Origin: an uncultured Eubacteriales bacterium
GTDB taxonomy: Bacteria > Bacillota > Clostridia > Christensenellales > Aristaeellaceae
NCBI GenBank assembly: GCA_902800625.1
Contig: CADCFG010000041.1
Span: forward strand, 1-34,747
Direction: 5' to 3'
Length of the DNA: 34,747 nucleotides
Below, one piece after another: positions 1-10,717 of this stretch. The notes below the pieces were generated by a model. The model searched no databases. It saw nothing but the letters and a program-made list of their open reading frames with translations, and had not been told where the DNA came from. The position numbers and the translations under genes were made by a program. Each line of letters starts with the position of its first letter. The first letter of the stretch is position 1.

Positions 1-98
1 GTGATGGCTGCCGTCAGGGTGGTCTTGCCGTGGTCGACGTGACCGATCGTGCCGATGTTTACATGCGGCTTGTTGCGCTCAAATTTTGCCTTTGCCAT
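1..98 (-). CDS. tuf: Elongation factor Tu, N-terminal fragment (cut by window edge)
   Basis: Only the first 32 codons are in the window. They read [20 protein letters not shown] and continue into VDHGKTT, which is the EF-Tu N-terminus with its P-loop (GHVDHGKT, residues 19-26). EF-Tu is the GTPase that delivers aminoacyl-tRNA to the ribosome. The ATG at 98 follows a GGAGG ribosome-binding site 9 bases upstream. It is the last visible gene of the rplGB-rpsL-rpsG-fusA-tuf series on the minus strand, 180 bp after fusA; the gap holds a palindromic repeat. Identity is certain, but completeness cannot be judged. Confidence 0.97.
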   Translation of the reverse strand, partial: MAKAKFERNKPHVNIGTIGHVDHGKTTLTAAI

Positions 99-160
99 TC
101 AAAAAACCTCCAACGTAATAAATCGATTGTATTCTGTCATAGCGACAGCAGGTGAATAGA

Positions 161-270
161 GTTAGGAATTAGGAATGTGGAATGAGGAATGGATGGCAAG
201 TGGCTGCCGCGCTTTCAACGCACTGGCACACACTCAGTCATTCCTCATTTCTAATTCCTCATTCCTCATT
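161..270. repeat. Dispersed palindromic repeat between fusA and tuf
   Basis: The left arm (about 162-192) is built from GGAATTAGGAAT and GAATGAGGAATGG motifs. The right arm (about 238-270) is the complementary ATTCCTCATT / CTAATTCCTCATT series. The roughly 45-bp centre has no open frame of note. A second copy of the same arms lies between pheT and pheS (16194-16404). In the str mRNA it would form a long imperfect hairpin between fusA and tuf. No transposase is nearby; it looks like a non-autonomous repeat. Confidence 0.7.
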
Positions 271-278
271 GAAACGCG

Positions 279-2348
<2,070 letters not shown>

Positions 2349-2417
2349 AGTCAATTTCCTACTTTCATTAAGATTAAACGATGCATGGGAGCCAATCTTA
2401 ACAGACCCCCATAGAAC

Positions 2418-2444
2418 CATCAGCACGCAAAGTGCGTGCTGATG
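2418..2444. other. Perfect hairpin in the rpsG-fusA spacer
   Basis: CATCAGCACGC (2418-2428) and its exact reverse complement (2434-2444) flank a 5-base loop. On the minus-strand transcript it sits between the rpsG stop and the fusA start, and no T-tract follows. It is therefore more likely an mRNA processing or stability element, or an attenuator, than a simple terminator. Its role is inferred. Confidence 0.6.
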
Positions 2445-2490
2445 AATGGGTTATGCGATTCGCGAAAGCCGCTGCGACGCGGCGTTTCAA

Positions 2491-2961
2491 TTACCAGCGA
2501 TAGTGCGCGAAGGCCTTGTTGGCCTCGGCCATCTTGTGCATGTCCTCGCGGCGCTTCACGGCGTTGCCGGTGTTGTTCGCGGCATCCATGATCTCGCCGG
2601 CCAGACGGTCCGCCATGGTGCGCTCGCCGCGCTTGCGGGCGAACATCACCAGCCAGCGCAGAGCCAGAGTCTGGCGGCGCTCCGGGCGAATCTCGATAGG
2701 CACCTGGTAGGTGGAACCGCCGACGCGGCGGGCCTTGACTTCCATCGCGGGCATGATGTTGGCGATGGCGGCGTTGAACACTTCCATGGCGTCCTTGCCG
2801 GTCTTGGCAGCCACCTTCTCGAAGGCATCGTAGCACACGCCCTGGGCGATGCCGCGCTTGCCGTCATACATAACCTGATTGATCAGCTTGGTGATAATGG
2901 TCGTTCCGTATACAGGATCCGGAAGCACTTCGCGCTTCGGGATAAATCCACGTCTGGGCAT
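2491..2961 (-). CDS. rpsG: 30S ribosomal protein S7
   Basis: 156 aa, the standard bacterial S7 length. It begins [19 protein letters not shown] and ends AFAHYRW, and carries the family segments [12 protein letters not shown] and [12 protein letters not shown]7 is a primary 16S rRNA binder that organises the 30S head, and in other bacteria it represses its own operon by binding the rpsL-rpsG intercistronic mRNA. A strong GGGAGGG site precedes the ATG. It is third in the str operon, preceded by an unusually long 323-bp gap after rpsL. Confidence 0.98.
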   Translation of the reverse strand: MPRRGFIPKREVLPDPVYGTTIITKLINQVMYDGKRGIAQGVCYDAFEKVAAKTGKDAMEVFNAAIANIMPAMEVKARRVGGSTYQVPIEIRPERRQTLALRWLVMFARKRGERTMADRLAGEIMDAANNTGNAVKRREDMHKMAEANKAFAHYRW

Positions 2962-3284
2962 TTTAAGTCCCTCCCTTATCTTGATGGTCGGCTCGCAAAA
3001 GCGGGCTCAAGAATCTACAAACGTTAAAGTGAACGAGAAACAGGTAAAAGCTCGTGCGAAAGTTGGCGCTTTCGCCCTTGCCCGGTTCGCCGACGGTTCA
3101 GGCATATTCCCACGTTCCAAATGGACCATGCCCTCGCGGCCCGCTCGCCGTTTTCACCAAAGATCGCCCCGCGGCCTGCGCAACTCGCTGCGCTCGCTTG
3201 CTCGCGGGTTTCGGGCGCGTCTTGCGGCTTAACCGCTGCGCTTGCGCCCTCAGTCCGGCTTTGCCGGACGCTCCAGCGACCTTC
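2962..3284 (-). other. Long rpsL-rpsG intercistronic region, no gene seen
   Basis: 323 bp without a convincing coding frame. On the transcript strand it contains a perfect 7-bp hairpin (GTCCGGC/GCCGGAC, 3253-3269, loop of 3) about 16 bases after the rpsL stop. GC-rich short palindromes follow between about 3160 and 3240, then a more AT-rich stretch before the rpsG ribosome-binding site. This is the position of the S7 autoregulatory site in other bacteria, but I cannot match that structure by eye. Confidence 0.45.
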
Positions 3285-3659
3285 TTACTTCTTCGGACGC
3301 TTCGCGCCGTAGAGGGAGCGGCCCTGCATGCGCTTGGCAACGCCAGCAGCATCGAGAGCGCCGCGGATGATGTGGTAACGCACACCGGGGAGATCGCGGA
3401 CCTTGCCGCCGCGGATCAGCACAACCGAGTGCTCCTGCAGGTTGTGGCCGATACCCGGAATGTAGCAGGTACCTTCGATGTTGTTCGTCAGACGAACACG
3501 CGCGATTTTACGCAAAGCGGAATTCGGCTTCTTGGGGGTCTGCGTCTTGACGGACATGCAGACACCGCGCTTCTGCGGACAGGACTGCAGAATCGGGGAA
3601 TTCGACTTGCTGGTTACCTTTTCTCTACCCTTGTGGATCAACTGATTGATCGTCGGCAT
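3285..3659 (-). CDS. rpsL: 30S ribosomal protein S12 (Arg at position 88)
   Basis: 124 aa, starting [14 protein letters not shown] and ending YGAKRPKK. It has the decoding-centre loops [10 protein letters not shown] (Lys43 kept) and [14 protein letters not shown]12 monitors codon-anticodon pairing in the 30S A site. In most bacteria the second loop reads GGRVKDLPG; here Lys and Arg are exchanged, giving K86 and R88 (codon CGC). K88R is a known streptomycin-resistance substitution in Mycobacterium tuberculosis and E. coli. Asp89, the usual RimO methylthiolation site, is kept. The AGGAGGT site is 11 bases upstream. Identity is certain; the resistance phenotype is inference. Confidence 0.98.
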   Translation of the reverse strand: MPTINQLIHKGREKVTSKSNSPILQSCPQKRGVCMSVKTQTPKKPNSALRKIARVRLTNNIEGTCYIPGIGHNLQEHSVVLIRGGKVRDLPGVRYHIIRGALDAAGVAKRMQGRSLYGAKRPKK

Positions 3660-3817
3660 TGAAGAAAAGCACCTCCTGAACTATTATGGATCTTATTGAG
3701 CCTCTATATACACTTCCGCAACCCTGGAAGGATACGAGCATATTGTGGACTGGGGAATCCTTCCCCCGCCGCTGCCTGTCACCGCAATCGGCGCTTTGGC
3801 AGCTTTGTCGGTATGGT

Positions 3818-4060
3818 TTATTTCCGGATTCCCGCGGAGGCGGTCTTGACCTCCACCCCGCAGGCCTCGCCCAGCTGCTTCATGGTGTCCACCTCCACCA
3901 TGCGCACGCCGGCCTCGTTGCAGGCCTGGCGCACCTGGCGCACGATGAACAGATCAGCGTCCCGGGCGATATAGGCTTCGGCGATCTCGCCGGCCTGGAT
4001 GGCGCGGACGAGCCTGCGCGTGCCGACGACCTTGTCGGCGTTCTTCAGCTTTTCCAGCAT
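3818..4060 (-). CDS. rplGB: L7Ae-family K-turn-binding ribosomal protein (YbxF/RplGB type)
   Basis: An 80-aa L7Ae/L30e/S12e-fold protein, first gene of the operon. Visible family features are GTRRLVRAIQAGEI near the start, then YIARDADLFIV, and KQLGEACGVEVKTAS at the C-terminus; the LGxACGIEV motif is typical. Bacterial homologues such as B. subtilis YbxF bind kink-turn RNA and associate with ribosomes. The gene sits just before rpsL, as in Bacillus, but rpoC does not precede it. The consensus promoter ends about 48 bases upstream of the start. Confidence 0.92.
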   Translation of the reverse strand: MLEKLKNADKVVGTRRLVRAIQAGEIAEAYIARDADLFIVRQVRQACNEAGVRMVEVDTMKQLGEACGVEVKTASAGIRK

Positions 4061-4107
4061 CTGCGCACGCCCCTTCCCGCTCGGTTTTCACATACCCGAA
4101 CTCGAAT

Positions 4108-4136
4108 ATGATACCATCCAACGCCCGCAATGTCAA
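4108..4136 (-). promoter_or_regulatory. Sigma-A promoter of the str operon
   Basis: On the minus strand TTGACA (4136-4131) and TATCAT (4113-4108) are separated by exactly 17 bp, about 48 bases before rplGB. A T6 run lies just upstream behind a weak hairpin and may end transcription from the 4183-6084 gene. The site supports independent transcription of the translation-factor operon. Confidence 0.85.
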
Positions 4137-4182
4137 GCAAAAAACGGGTTTCCAGCGGCCCTGTCGGAAATTTTAACCTACA

Positions 4183-6084
4183 TTATTTCCGGTAGAACAG
4201 TTCAAAACCGCTGTTTGCCGGATAGACCTGCACGTGCTGCTTATGGTTCAAGCCCCGATACCGGAACGTCTTGCCATTGGCCTTCTTTTTCATATAGCCA
4301 TACAGCTCGTTCAGCGTGGTGTACTTGTTCTTGTTGCTGTCGGCAGGCATTTTGCCCTTGGTCTTGATGCCGTCAGTAAGCCACTTGGTGAAGTAGCTGT
4401 ATTTGTTCTTCAGGGACCAGCTCGTCTCCCGATAGGCGCTGGCGGTGAGCACAAAAAACTTGTTCTCCAGCACGAACACGCCCTGGCCGGGAGCCAGCAC
4501 GCCCTTGTCCACATCCCGGAAGGCATCCACCACGGCCTGGTCGAAGGCCTCGGGGGAGAACGCCGGCGCGTCGATCACGTTCGCGCCGCCCTGATCCCCC
4601 GACAGTGCCGGGGCGGAGACACCCGCCGCGCCATAGATGGCCGCGCCGGAGCCGCAGCTGTCGATCATCACGATCACCTGGCCCGGCACCTCGCACAGCC
4701 AGTTGGCCAGGTGGCTCAACGTCATGGTGTAGCGGTCGTACCAGTTGTAGTAGCGATAGTCGGGATAGACCAGCAGGCACCCGGCGTAGCTGGCATAGCG
4801 CCCGTTGATGTCATAATCCTGGTCGCCGTGGGTGGAGATATAGAACAGCGACACGTCCCCCACCTCGGCCCCGGCGAAGGTATTGCGAATCATCTGGTGG
4901 ATCTGCTCCGCCGTCTGGTCGGTGGCATGGGTGACGCTCCACTTGCTGCCGGCGGGGCCGCGTACATTGTTCAGCATTTTGGTCATCAGCGACGCATCCT
5001 TGCTGCCCGGCAGGCTGGACATGCCGGAGCCGGGGAAGCTGCCTTCCCCAATCACCAGCGCCCTGTAGGTCGGCACCTTGGTGACGGTAACGGGAATCTC
5101 GGCGGTCAGGCCGTTGTAGGCAGTCAGTGTGATGGTTGCTGAACCCTTGGCCAGCGCCTTGGCCGTGGTGCCGGAGACCTGCACCACGGAGGGATTGGAG
5201 CTGACGATGGACACCTTGCCGGCGCTGCCGGCGTTGAGAACCGGCTTGATCTTCACGCTGCGGCCCACCCACAGCGTCGTTTCTCCGATGTTCGCGGTAA
5301 CGTACATGGGCGCGGGCTTCACCGTCACGGTACACTTGGCCTTTTTGCCATTGAAGGTCTTGGCGGTGATGGTGGCCTTGCCGACGCCCATGGCCGTCAC
5401 CCGGCCAGAGGCATCCACCGTGGCCACGGAGGTCTTGGACGAGGTGAAGGTAATGGCAGAGGCCGTGTTCTTGGGAAGGGTCGCGGTGAGAGCGGCCCTT
5501 TCATCCACGCCAAGCGTCAGCTTCTTGGAGGAGAGCGTGACCTTCTTGGGCGCCTTCTTCACCGTCACCTCGCAGCTGCTCTGAACGCCGCCCACGTCCA
5601 GGGTGATGGTGGCCTTGCCCGCCTTTTTGCCCGTGACGAGGCCGGAGGCGTTCACCGTGGCGACCTTCTTGTTGGACGTGGTGAACACCGCGCCGATGCT
5701 CTCGGGCGCCGCGCCGCTGGCGATGGTCAGTTTCGACTTCTCCTTCACGCCCAGGGTGATCGCCGAGGCGGTCAGTACCGGCTGGGACGGGGCCAGCACC
5801 ATGGCGTCGGGATCAGCATCCTCCGCCAGTTCGGCGGGCGCCAGCACGGCGGCATCGTCATCCGCGTCCAGCTCCACGTCCGGGACGATTTCATCTTCGG
5901 CTGGCTCGTCGTCCAGGGGCAGGTCGAACTCCGCCAGCTCCTCGACGGCGGCCTCCTCCGGGGTGGTTTCGTCCTTCGGGAGCACCGCTTCGTCCACAGG
6001 GAGGGTCTCCTCCGCCAGGGCCATGCCCAACGTGAGCGCCAGCGCCATCAGCCATGCCAGCAGGCGCCTGCATCGCGTCGTCAT
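4183..6084 (-). CDS. Secreted caspase-like (C14) protein with Big_2 Ig-like repeats
   Basis: 633 aa. A signal peptide (residues 1 to about 24, RRLLAWLMALALTLGMALA) is followed by a very acidic linker to about residue 92. Three bacterial Ig-like (Big_2) repeats follow at about 100-176, 179-255 and 257-336, with TSNKKVATVNASGLVTGKKAG-type motifs. The C-terminal caspase-fold domain begins at YRALVIGEG (about 341). Its catalytic dyad is His419 in YISTHGD and Cys477 in MIDSCGSGA. The family cleaves after basic or acidic residues; specificity cannot be read here. I chose the ATG at 6084 because AGGAGG lies 7 bases upstream and the signal peptide follows directly. It lies 77 bp after yajC. Export suggests an extracellular or surface protease; the target is unknown. 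Confidence 0.9.
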   Translation of the reverse strand: MTTRCRRLLAWLMALALTLGMALAEETLPVDEAVLPKDETTPEEAAVEELAEFDLPLDDEPAEDEIVPDVELDADDDAAVLAPAELAEDADPDAMVLAPSQPVLTASAITLGVKEKSKLTIASGAAPESIGAVFTTSNKKVATVNASGLVTGKKAGKATITLDVGGVQSSCEVTVKKAPKKVTLSSKKLTLGVDERAALTATLPKNTASAITFTSSKTSVATVDASGRVTAMGVGKATITAKTFNGKKAKCTVTVKPAPMYVTANIGETTLWVGRSVKIKPVLNAGSAGKVSIVSSNPSVVQVSGTTAKALAKGSATITLTAYNGLTAEIPVTVTKVPTYRALVIGEGSFPGSGMSSLPGSKDASLMTKMLNNVRGPAGSKWSVTHATDQTAEQIHQMIRNTFAGAEVGDVSLFYISTHGDQDYDINGRYASYAGCLLVYPDYRYYNWYDRYTMTLSHLANWLCEVPGQVIVMIDSCGSGAAIYGAAGVSAPALSGDQGGANVIDAPAFSPEAFDQAVVDAFRDVDKGVLAPGQGVFVLENKFFVLTASAYRETSWSLKNKYSYFTKWLTDGIKTKGKMPADSNKNKYTTLNELYGYMKKKANGKTFRYRGLNHKQHVQVYPANSGFELFYRK

Positions 6085-6116
6085 ATCAATCCCTCCTTGT
6101 GCAAACATACCACAAA

Positions 6117-6148
6117 GGGGAGAACCCGCTCACGGCAGGCTCTCCCCC
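6117..6148 (-). terminator. Probable terminator after yajC
   Basis: GGGGAGA/TCTCCCC arms with further C-G pairs inside form a hairpin just past the yajC stop on the minus strand, followed by CTTTGTGG. The T-tract is short, so read-through into the caspase-like gene is possible; little room remains for another promoter. Confidence 0.5.
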
Positions 6149-6161
6149 ATCGCTGTTCCAA

Positions 6162-6575
6162 TCAGATCTGCGGCTCGGTGTCGTTCTCCAGCGCCACGTT
6201 CTCCACGCTGCGGATGGCCCAGCGGGCGATGACGATGGTGTTCTGCAGCGAACCCATGGTCAGGGTCACGGTGTCGTCCTTCAGCGCGGCGATGGTGCCG
6301 TACAGGCCGCCGATGGTGCAGATGCGGTCGCCCACCTTCAGGGCCGCCAGCATGTTCTTCACCTGCTTGTCCTTCTTGCGCTGGGGACGGATCAGCAGGA
6401 AATAGAAGATGGCAACCATGGCCACCATCATCACGATGGTCATCATCAGGTCTCCGCCCATGGGTGCGGCTGCCTGGGCGCCGGTGCCGGTGGTAGCGGT
6501 TGCAGCGGTGCTTTCAGCGGCGGTAACGGCCACGGCCTCGCCGGCCTCGGCCAGGATGTTCATCAGGTTCATCAT
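6162..6575 (-). CDS. yajC: Preprotein translocase accessory subunit YajC
   Basis: 137 aa. An Ala/Thr-rich N-terminal segment is followed by one membrane helix (about 43-62, MMTIVMMVAMVAIFYFLLI). The family signature RPQRKKDKQVKNML comes next, then a small SH3-like domain with LKVGDRICTIGGLYGTI. YajC associates with SecDF and SecYEG in protein export. The extended N-terminus makes it longer than typical YajC (about 90-110 aa). The AAGGAG site is 9 bases from the first ATG. It lies just downstream of tgt, the classic tgt-yajC order, but also has its own promoters in the gap. Confidence 0.96.
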   Translation of the reverse strand: MMNLMNILAEAGEAVAVTAAESTAATATTGTGAQAAAPMGGDLMMTIVMMVAMVAIFYFLLIRPQRKKDKQVKNMLAALKVGDRICTIGGLYGTIAALKDDTVTLTMGSLQNTIVIARWAIRSVENVALENDTEPQI

Positions 6576-6605
6576 CGTTCATTTCTCCTTTGCGTACATT
6601 TGGGT

Positions 6606-6643
6606 ACTGTATCCATTATAACCGAGCTTGTCAACAATTACAA
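6606..6643 (-). promoter_or_regulatory. Two overlapping sigma-A promoters for yajC
   Basis: On the minus strand TTGTAA (6643-6638) is 17 bp from TATAAT (6620-6615). Shifted by 9 bp, TTGACA (6634-6629) is 17 bp from TACAGT (6611-6606). Both have ideal spacing and point at yajC. Confidence 0.8.
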
Positions 6644-6692
6644 CTTATTATGCCCGATTTCGCCCCTTGTTCGCGGAAACTTTACGTTCAGG

Positions 6693-8440
<1,748 letters not shown>

Positions 8441-8528
8441 TAGAATACGCTGTTTATGCATACATTCTCATTATTTCCTTCACAAATATACAGCCGTATG
8501 CAACAAGTATTAATTGATTTGAAACAAG

Positions 8529-8544
8529 TTTCCGGCGCCGGAAA
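8529..8544. promoter_or_regulatory. 16-bp perfect palindrome, candidate operator
   Basis: TTTCCGGCGCCGGAAA is perfectly self-complementary. It lies 16 bp upstream of the plus-strand -35 at 8561 and about 90 bp from the divergent minus-strand promoter. The symmetry and position suit a dimeric regulator. No regulator gene is adjacent. Confidence 0.5.
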
Positions 8545-8560
8545 TCGTTGTCGAATTGTC

Positions 8561-8590
8561 TTTACATTGTCGCCGCATTGGTGTTATAAT
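8561..8590 (+). promoter_or_regulatory. Promoter of the GT-C-like membrane gene
   Basis: TTTACA (8561-8566) and a perfect TATAAT (8585-8590) are separated by 18 bp, about 31 bases before the start at 8622. Confidence 0.75.
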
Positions 8591-8621
8591 ATACATTGAT
8601 TTGACTTTCTGGAGGCGCGCT

Positions 8622-10565
8622 ATGGGTGGTGTGTTGATATTGGGCGGATTTCTGGCCTGCGGGGTGGCGCTGATGGACGCGCTGCTGCCGGGTCGGTATC
8701 GGCTGACACGGCTGTGGCTGGGGTTGTGCGCGGGGCTGATCGAGATGATGTGGCTGCCTGCGCTGTTCGCCTTCGCCCTGCGGTTCACCCTGGCGGCTCA
8801 GCTGCTGGGCCTGGGCACGGCGGCGGTCCTCGCGGCGCTGGCGCAGTTCCTTTCGCGCAGCGCGTTCCGGGAGCGCCGCTGGACGGACATGCCCGTCTGG
8901 CTGCCGCTGGCGCTGGTGGTGCCGTTTGCAATCCTGTGCGGCTGCCTGCAGTACACCCACATCTTAAGACCCGGCACGGACGGCGCGCTGTATGTGGGCC
9001 AGTCCACCTACGGCGACCTGTGCCTGCACCTGGGCATCGCCACCAGCCTGCGGGGCGCCTCCTTCCCGCCCACCTACTCGCTGCTGCCCGGGGCGCTGCT
9101 GGGCTATCCCTTTCTGGGCGACAGCCTGGTCACGTCCATGCTGCTGGGCGGCAGCCCGCTGGCGTTCTCCTTCGTCCTCACCGGCACGCTGATGATGGCG
9201 CTGGTGGGGCTGGGCTTTGTGATTCTCTGCTGGGATCTGACGAAGAGCCGCGCCGCCACGGTGATCGCGTTTGTACTGATGTTCATCAACGGCGGGCTGG
9301 GCTTCATCTACGCCCTGGACGGCATCGGCCGGGACGCCACCGCCTTCCGGGAGATCTTCACCGGCTTCTACAGGACGCCCACCAACCAGCCGGCGCTGAA
9401 CCTGCGCTGGGTGAACGTGATCTGCGACATGATGATCCCCCAGCGCACGCTGCTGGCGGGCTGGACAGTGCTGGTGCCGGCGCTGTGGCTGCTGTGCCAG
9501 GCCGTGAAGGAACGCCAGGTGAAGCTGTTTGTCGTGCTGGGCGTCTGGGCCGGGGCCATGCCCATGATCCACACCCACTCCTTCCTGGCGCTGGGGCTGA
9601 TCAGCGCCGGGGCGATGGCGTATACGCTGATCGCCTCCCGGGAGGATCGTGTGGGCGCGCTCAAGTGCTTCCTGGTCTACGGCTTCATCGCCGTGGCGCT
9701 GGCGCTGCCCCAGTTGCTCACCTGGTCGATCCCCCAGACGGTGAAGGGCGGCTCGCTGAAATTCCGGTTCAACTGGGTCAACAACGACGGTAGCGGCCAT
9801 CTGATCGACGGCTACTGCTGGTTCTGGATCAAGAACGTGGGCCTGATCTGGCTGGCGATGATCCCGGCGGCGCTGTGCGGCAGGCGCGGCGAGGACGCCC
9901 GGCAGGGCGCCTTCCGCATGCTGGGGCTGGGCGCGCTGTGCGTGTATGTCGTGGCGGAGCTGATCCAGTTCCAGCCCAACGAGTACGACAACAACAAGCT
10001 GTTCTACGTGGCCTACATGGCCATGCTGCCCGCCGTGGGCTGGTACCTGGTGGGGCTGTGGAACCGGCTGCGGGGCCTGCGCTGGCGGGCGCTGCTGGCG
10101 GCGGCGTTCATGCTGTCGGCCACGCTGTCCGGCGCGCTGACCATCGGTCGGGAGCTGGTGTCCAATTACCAGCTGTTCAATGTCAACGAGATCGAGGCCG
10201 CGGAATATATCGAAGAAAACACGCCCGAGGGGGCCGTGGTGCTCACCGGCACCCAGCACAAGAACCCCGTGGCCGCGCTGGCGGGAAGGAGCATCGTCTG
10301 CGGCACGCCCAGCTATCTGTACTTCCACGGCATCGACTACACCGACCAGTACCAGGCCCTGGCGCAGATGCTGGAGTTCCCTGCCGACAGCGCGGAGCTG
10401 TTTGAGAAGTACGGCGTGGGCTACGCCTTCATCTCCAGCTACGAGCGCAACGACTTCACGGTGGACGAGGACTGGTTCCGGGAAAACGGCCAGCTGGTCT
10501 ACGCTGGAGGGGACGTGTGCGTATACGCCCTGGATGGGGTTCATGGGAACTCCACGGAATCTTAG
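8622..10565 (+). CDS. Polytopic membrane protein, GT-C glycosyltransferase-like
   Basis: 647 aa with about a dozen hydrophobic segments and a soluble C-terminal domain from about residue 515. An early extracytoplasmic loop has STYGDLCLHLG and FPPTYSLLPG, the GD...H plus FPP pattern common in GT-C (PMT/GT39-like) lipid-phosphosugar-dependent transferases. The C-terminal AAEYIEENTPEGAVVLTG motif is typical of their periplasmic tails. GGAGG lies 6 bases before the ATG at 8622. The substrate cannot be named. The peptidoglycan-binding lipoprotein follows 152 bp later on the same strand. Membrane topology is clear; the glycosyltransferase assignment is inference. Confidence 0.7.
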   Translation: MGGVLILGGFLACGVALMDALLPGRYRLTRLWLGLCAGLIEMMWLPALFAFALRFTLAAQLLGLGTAAVLAALAQFLSRSAFRERRWTDMPVWLPLALVVPFAILCGCLQYTHILRPGTDGALYVGQSTYGDLCLHLGIATSLRGASFPPTYSLLPGALLGYPFLGDSLVTSMLLGGSPLAFSFVLTGTLMMALVGLGFVILCWDLTKSRAATVIAFVLMFINGGLGFIYALDGIGRDATAFREIFTGFYRTPTNQPALNLRWVNVICDMMIPQRTLLAGWTVLVPALWLLCQAVKERQVKLFVVLGVWAGAMPMIHTHSFLALGLISAGAMAYTLIASREDRVGALKCFLVYGFIAVALALPQLLTWSIPQTVKGGSLKFRFNWVNNDGSGHLIDGYCWFWIKNVGLIWLAMIPAALCGRRGEDARQGAFRMLGLGALCVYVVAELIQFQPNEYDNNKLFYVAYMAMLPAVGWYLVGLWNRLRGLRWRALLAAAFMLSATLSGALTIGRELVSNYQLFNVNEIEAAEYIEENTPEGAVVLTGTQHKNPVAALAGRSIVCGTPSYLYFHGIDYTDQYQALAQMLEFPADSAELFEKYGVGYAFISSYERNDFTVDEDWFRENGQLVYAGGDVCVYALDGVHGNSTES

Positions 10566-10717
10566 CGGGTTTGCTATTGTATTTTGCGGGAAATTGATTT
10601 AAAATAATTTTGTAATACTGTGTTATATTTTTGCCTGACGACAACCATCCGCGCGATGTGCGCGTCTATATAAAGAAGAGAAGCATGAAATTACGTCACC
10701 AGACCGGAGGGCATCCC

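Noticed and set aside
3098..3284. A Lys/Arg/Ala-rich open frame running out of rpsL into the rpsL-rpsG gap
   Set aside because: It overlaps rpsL in another frame, has no ribosome-binding site and no family resemblance.
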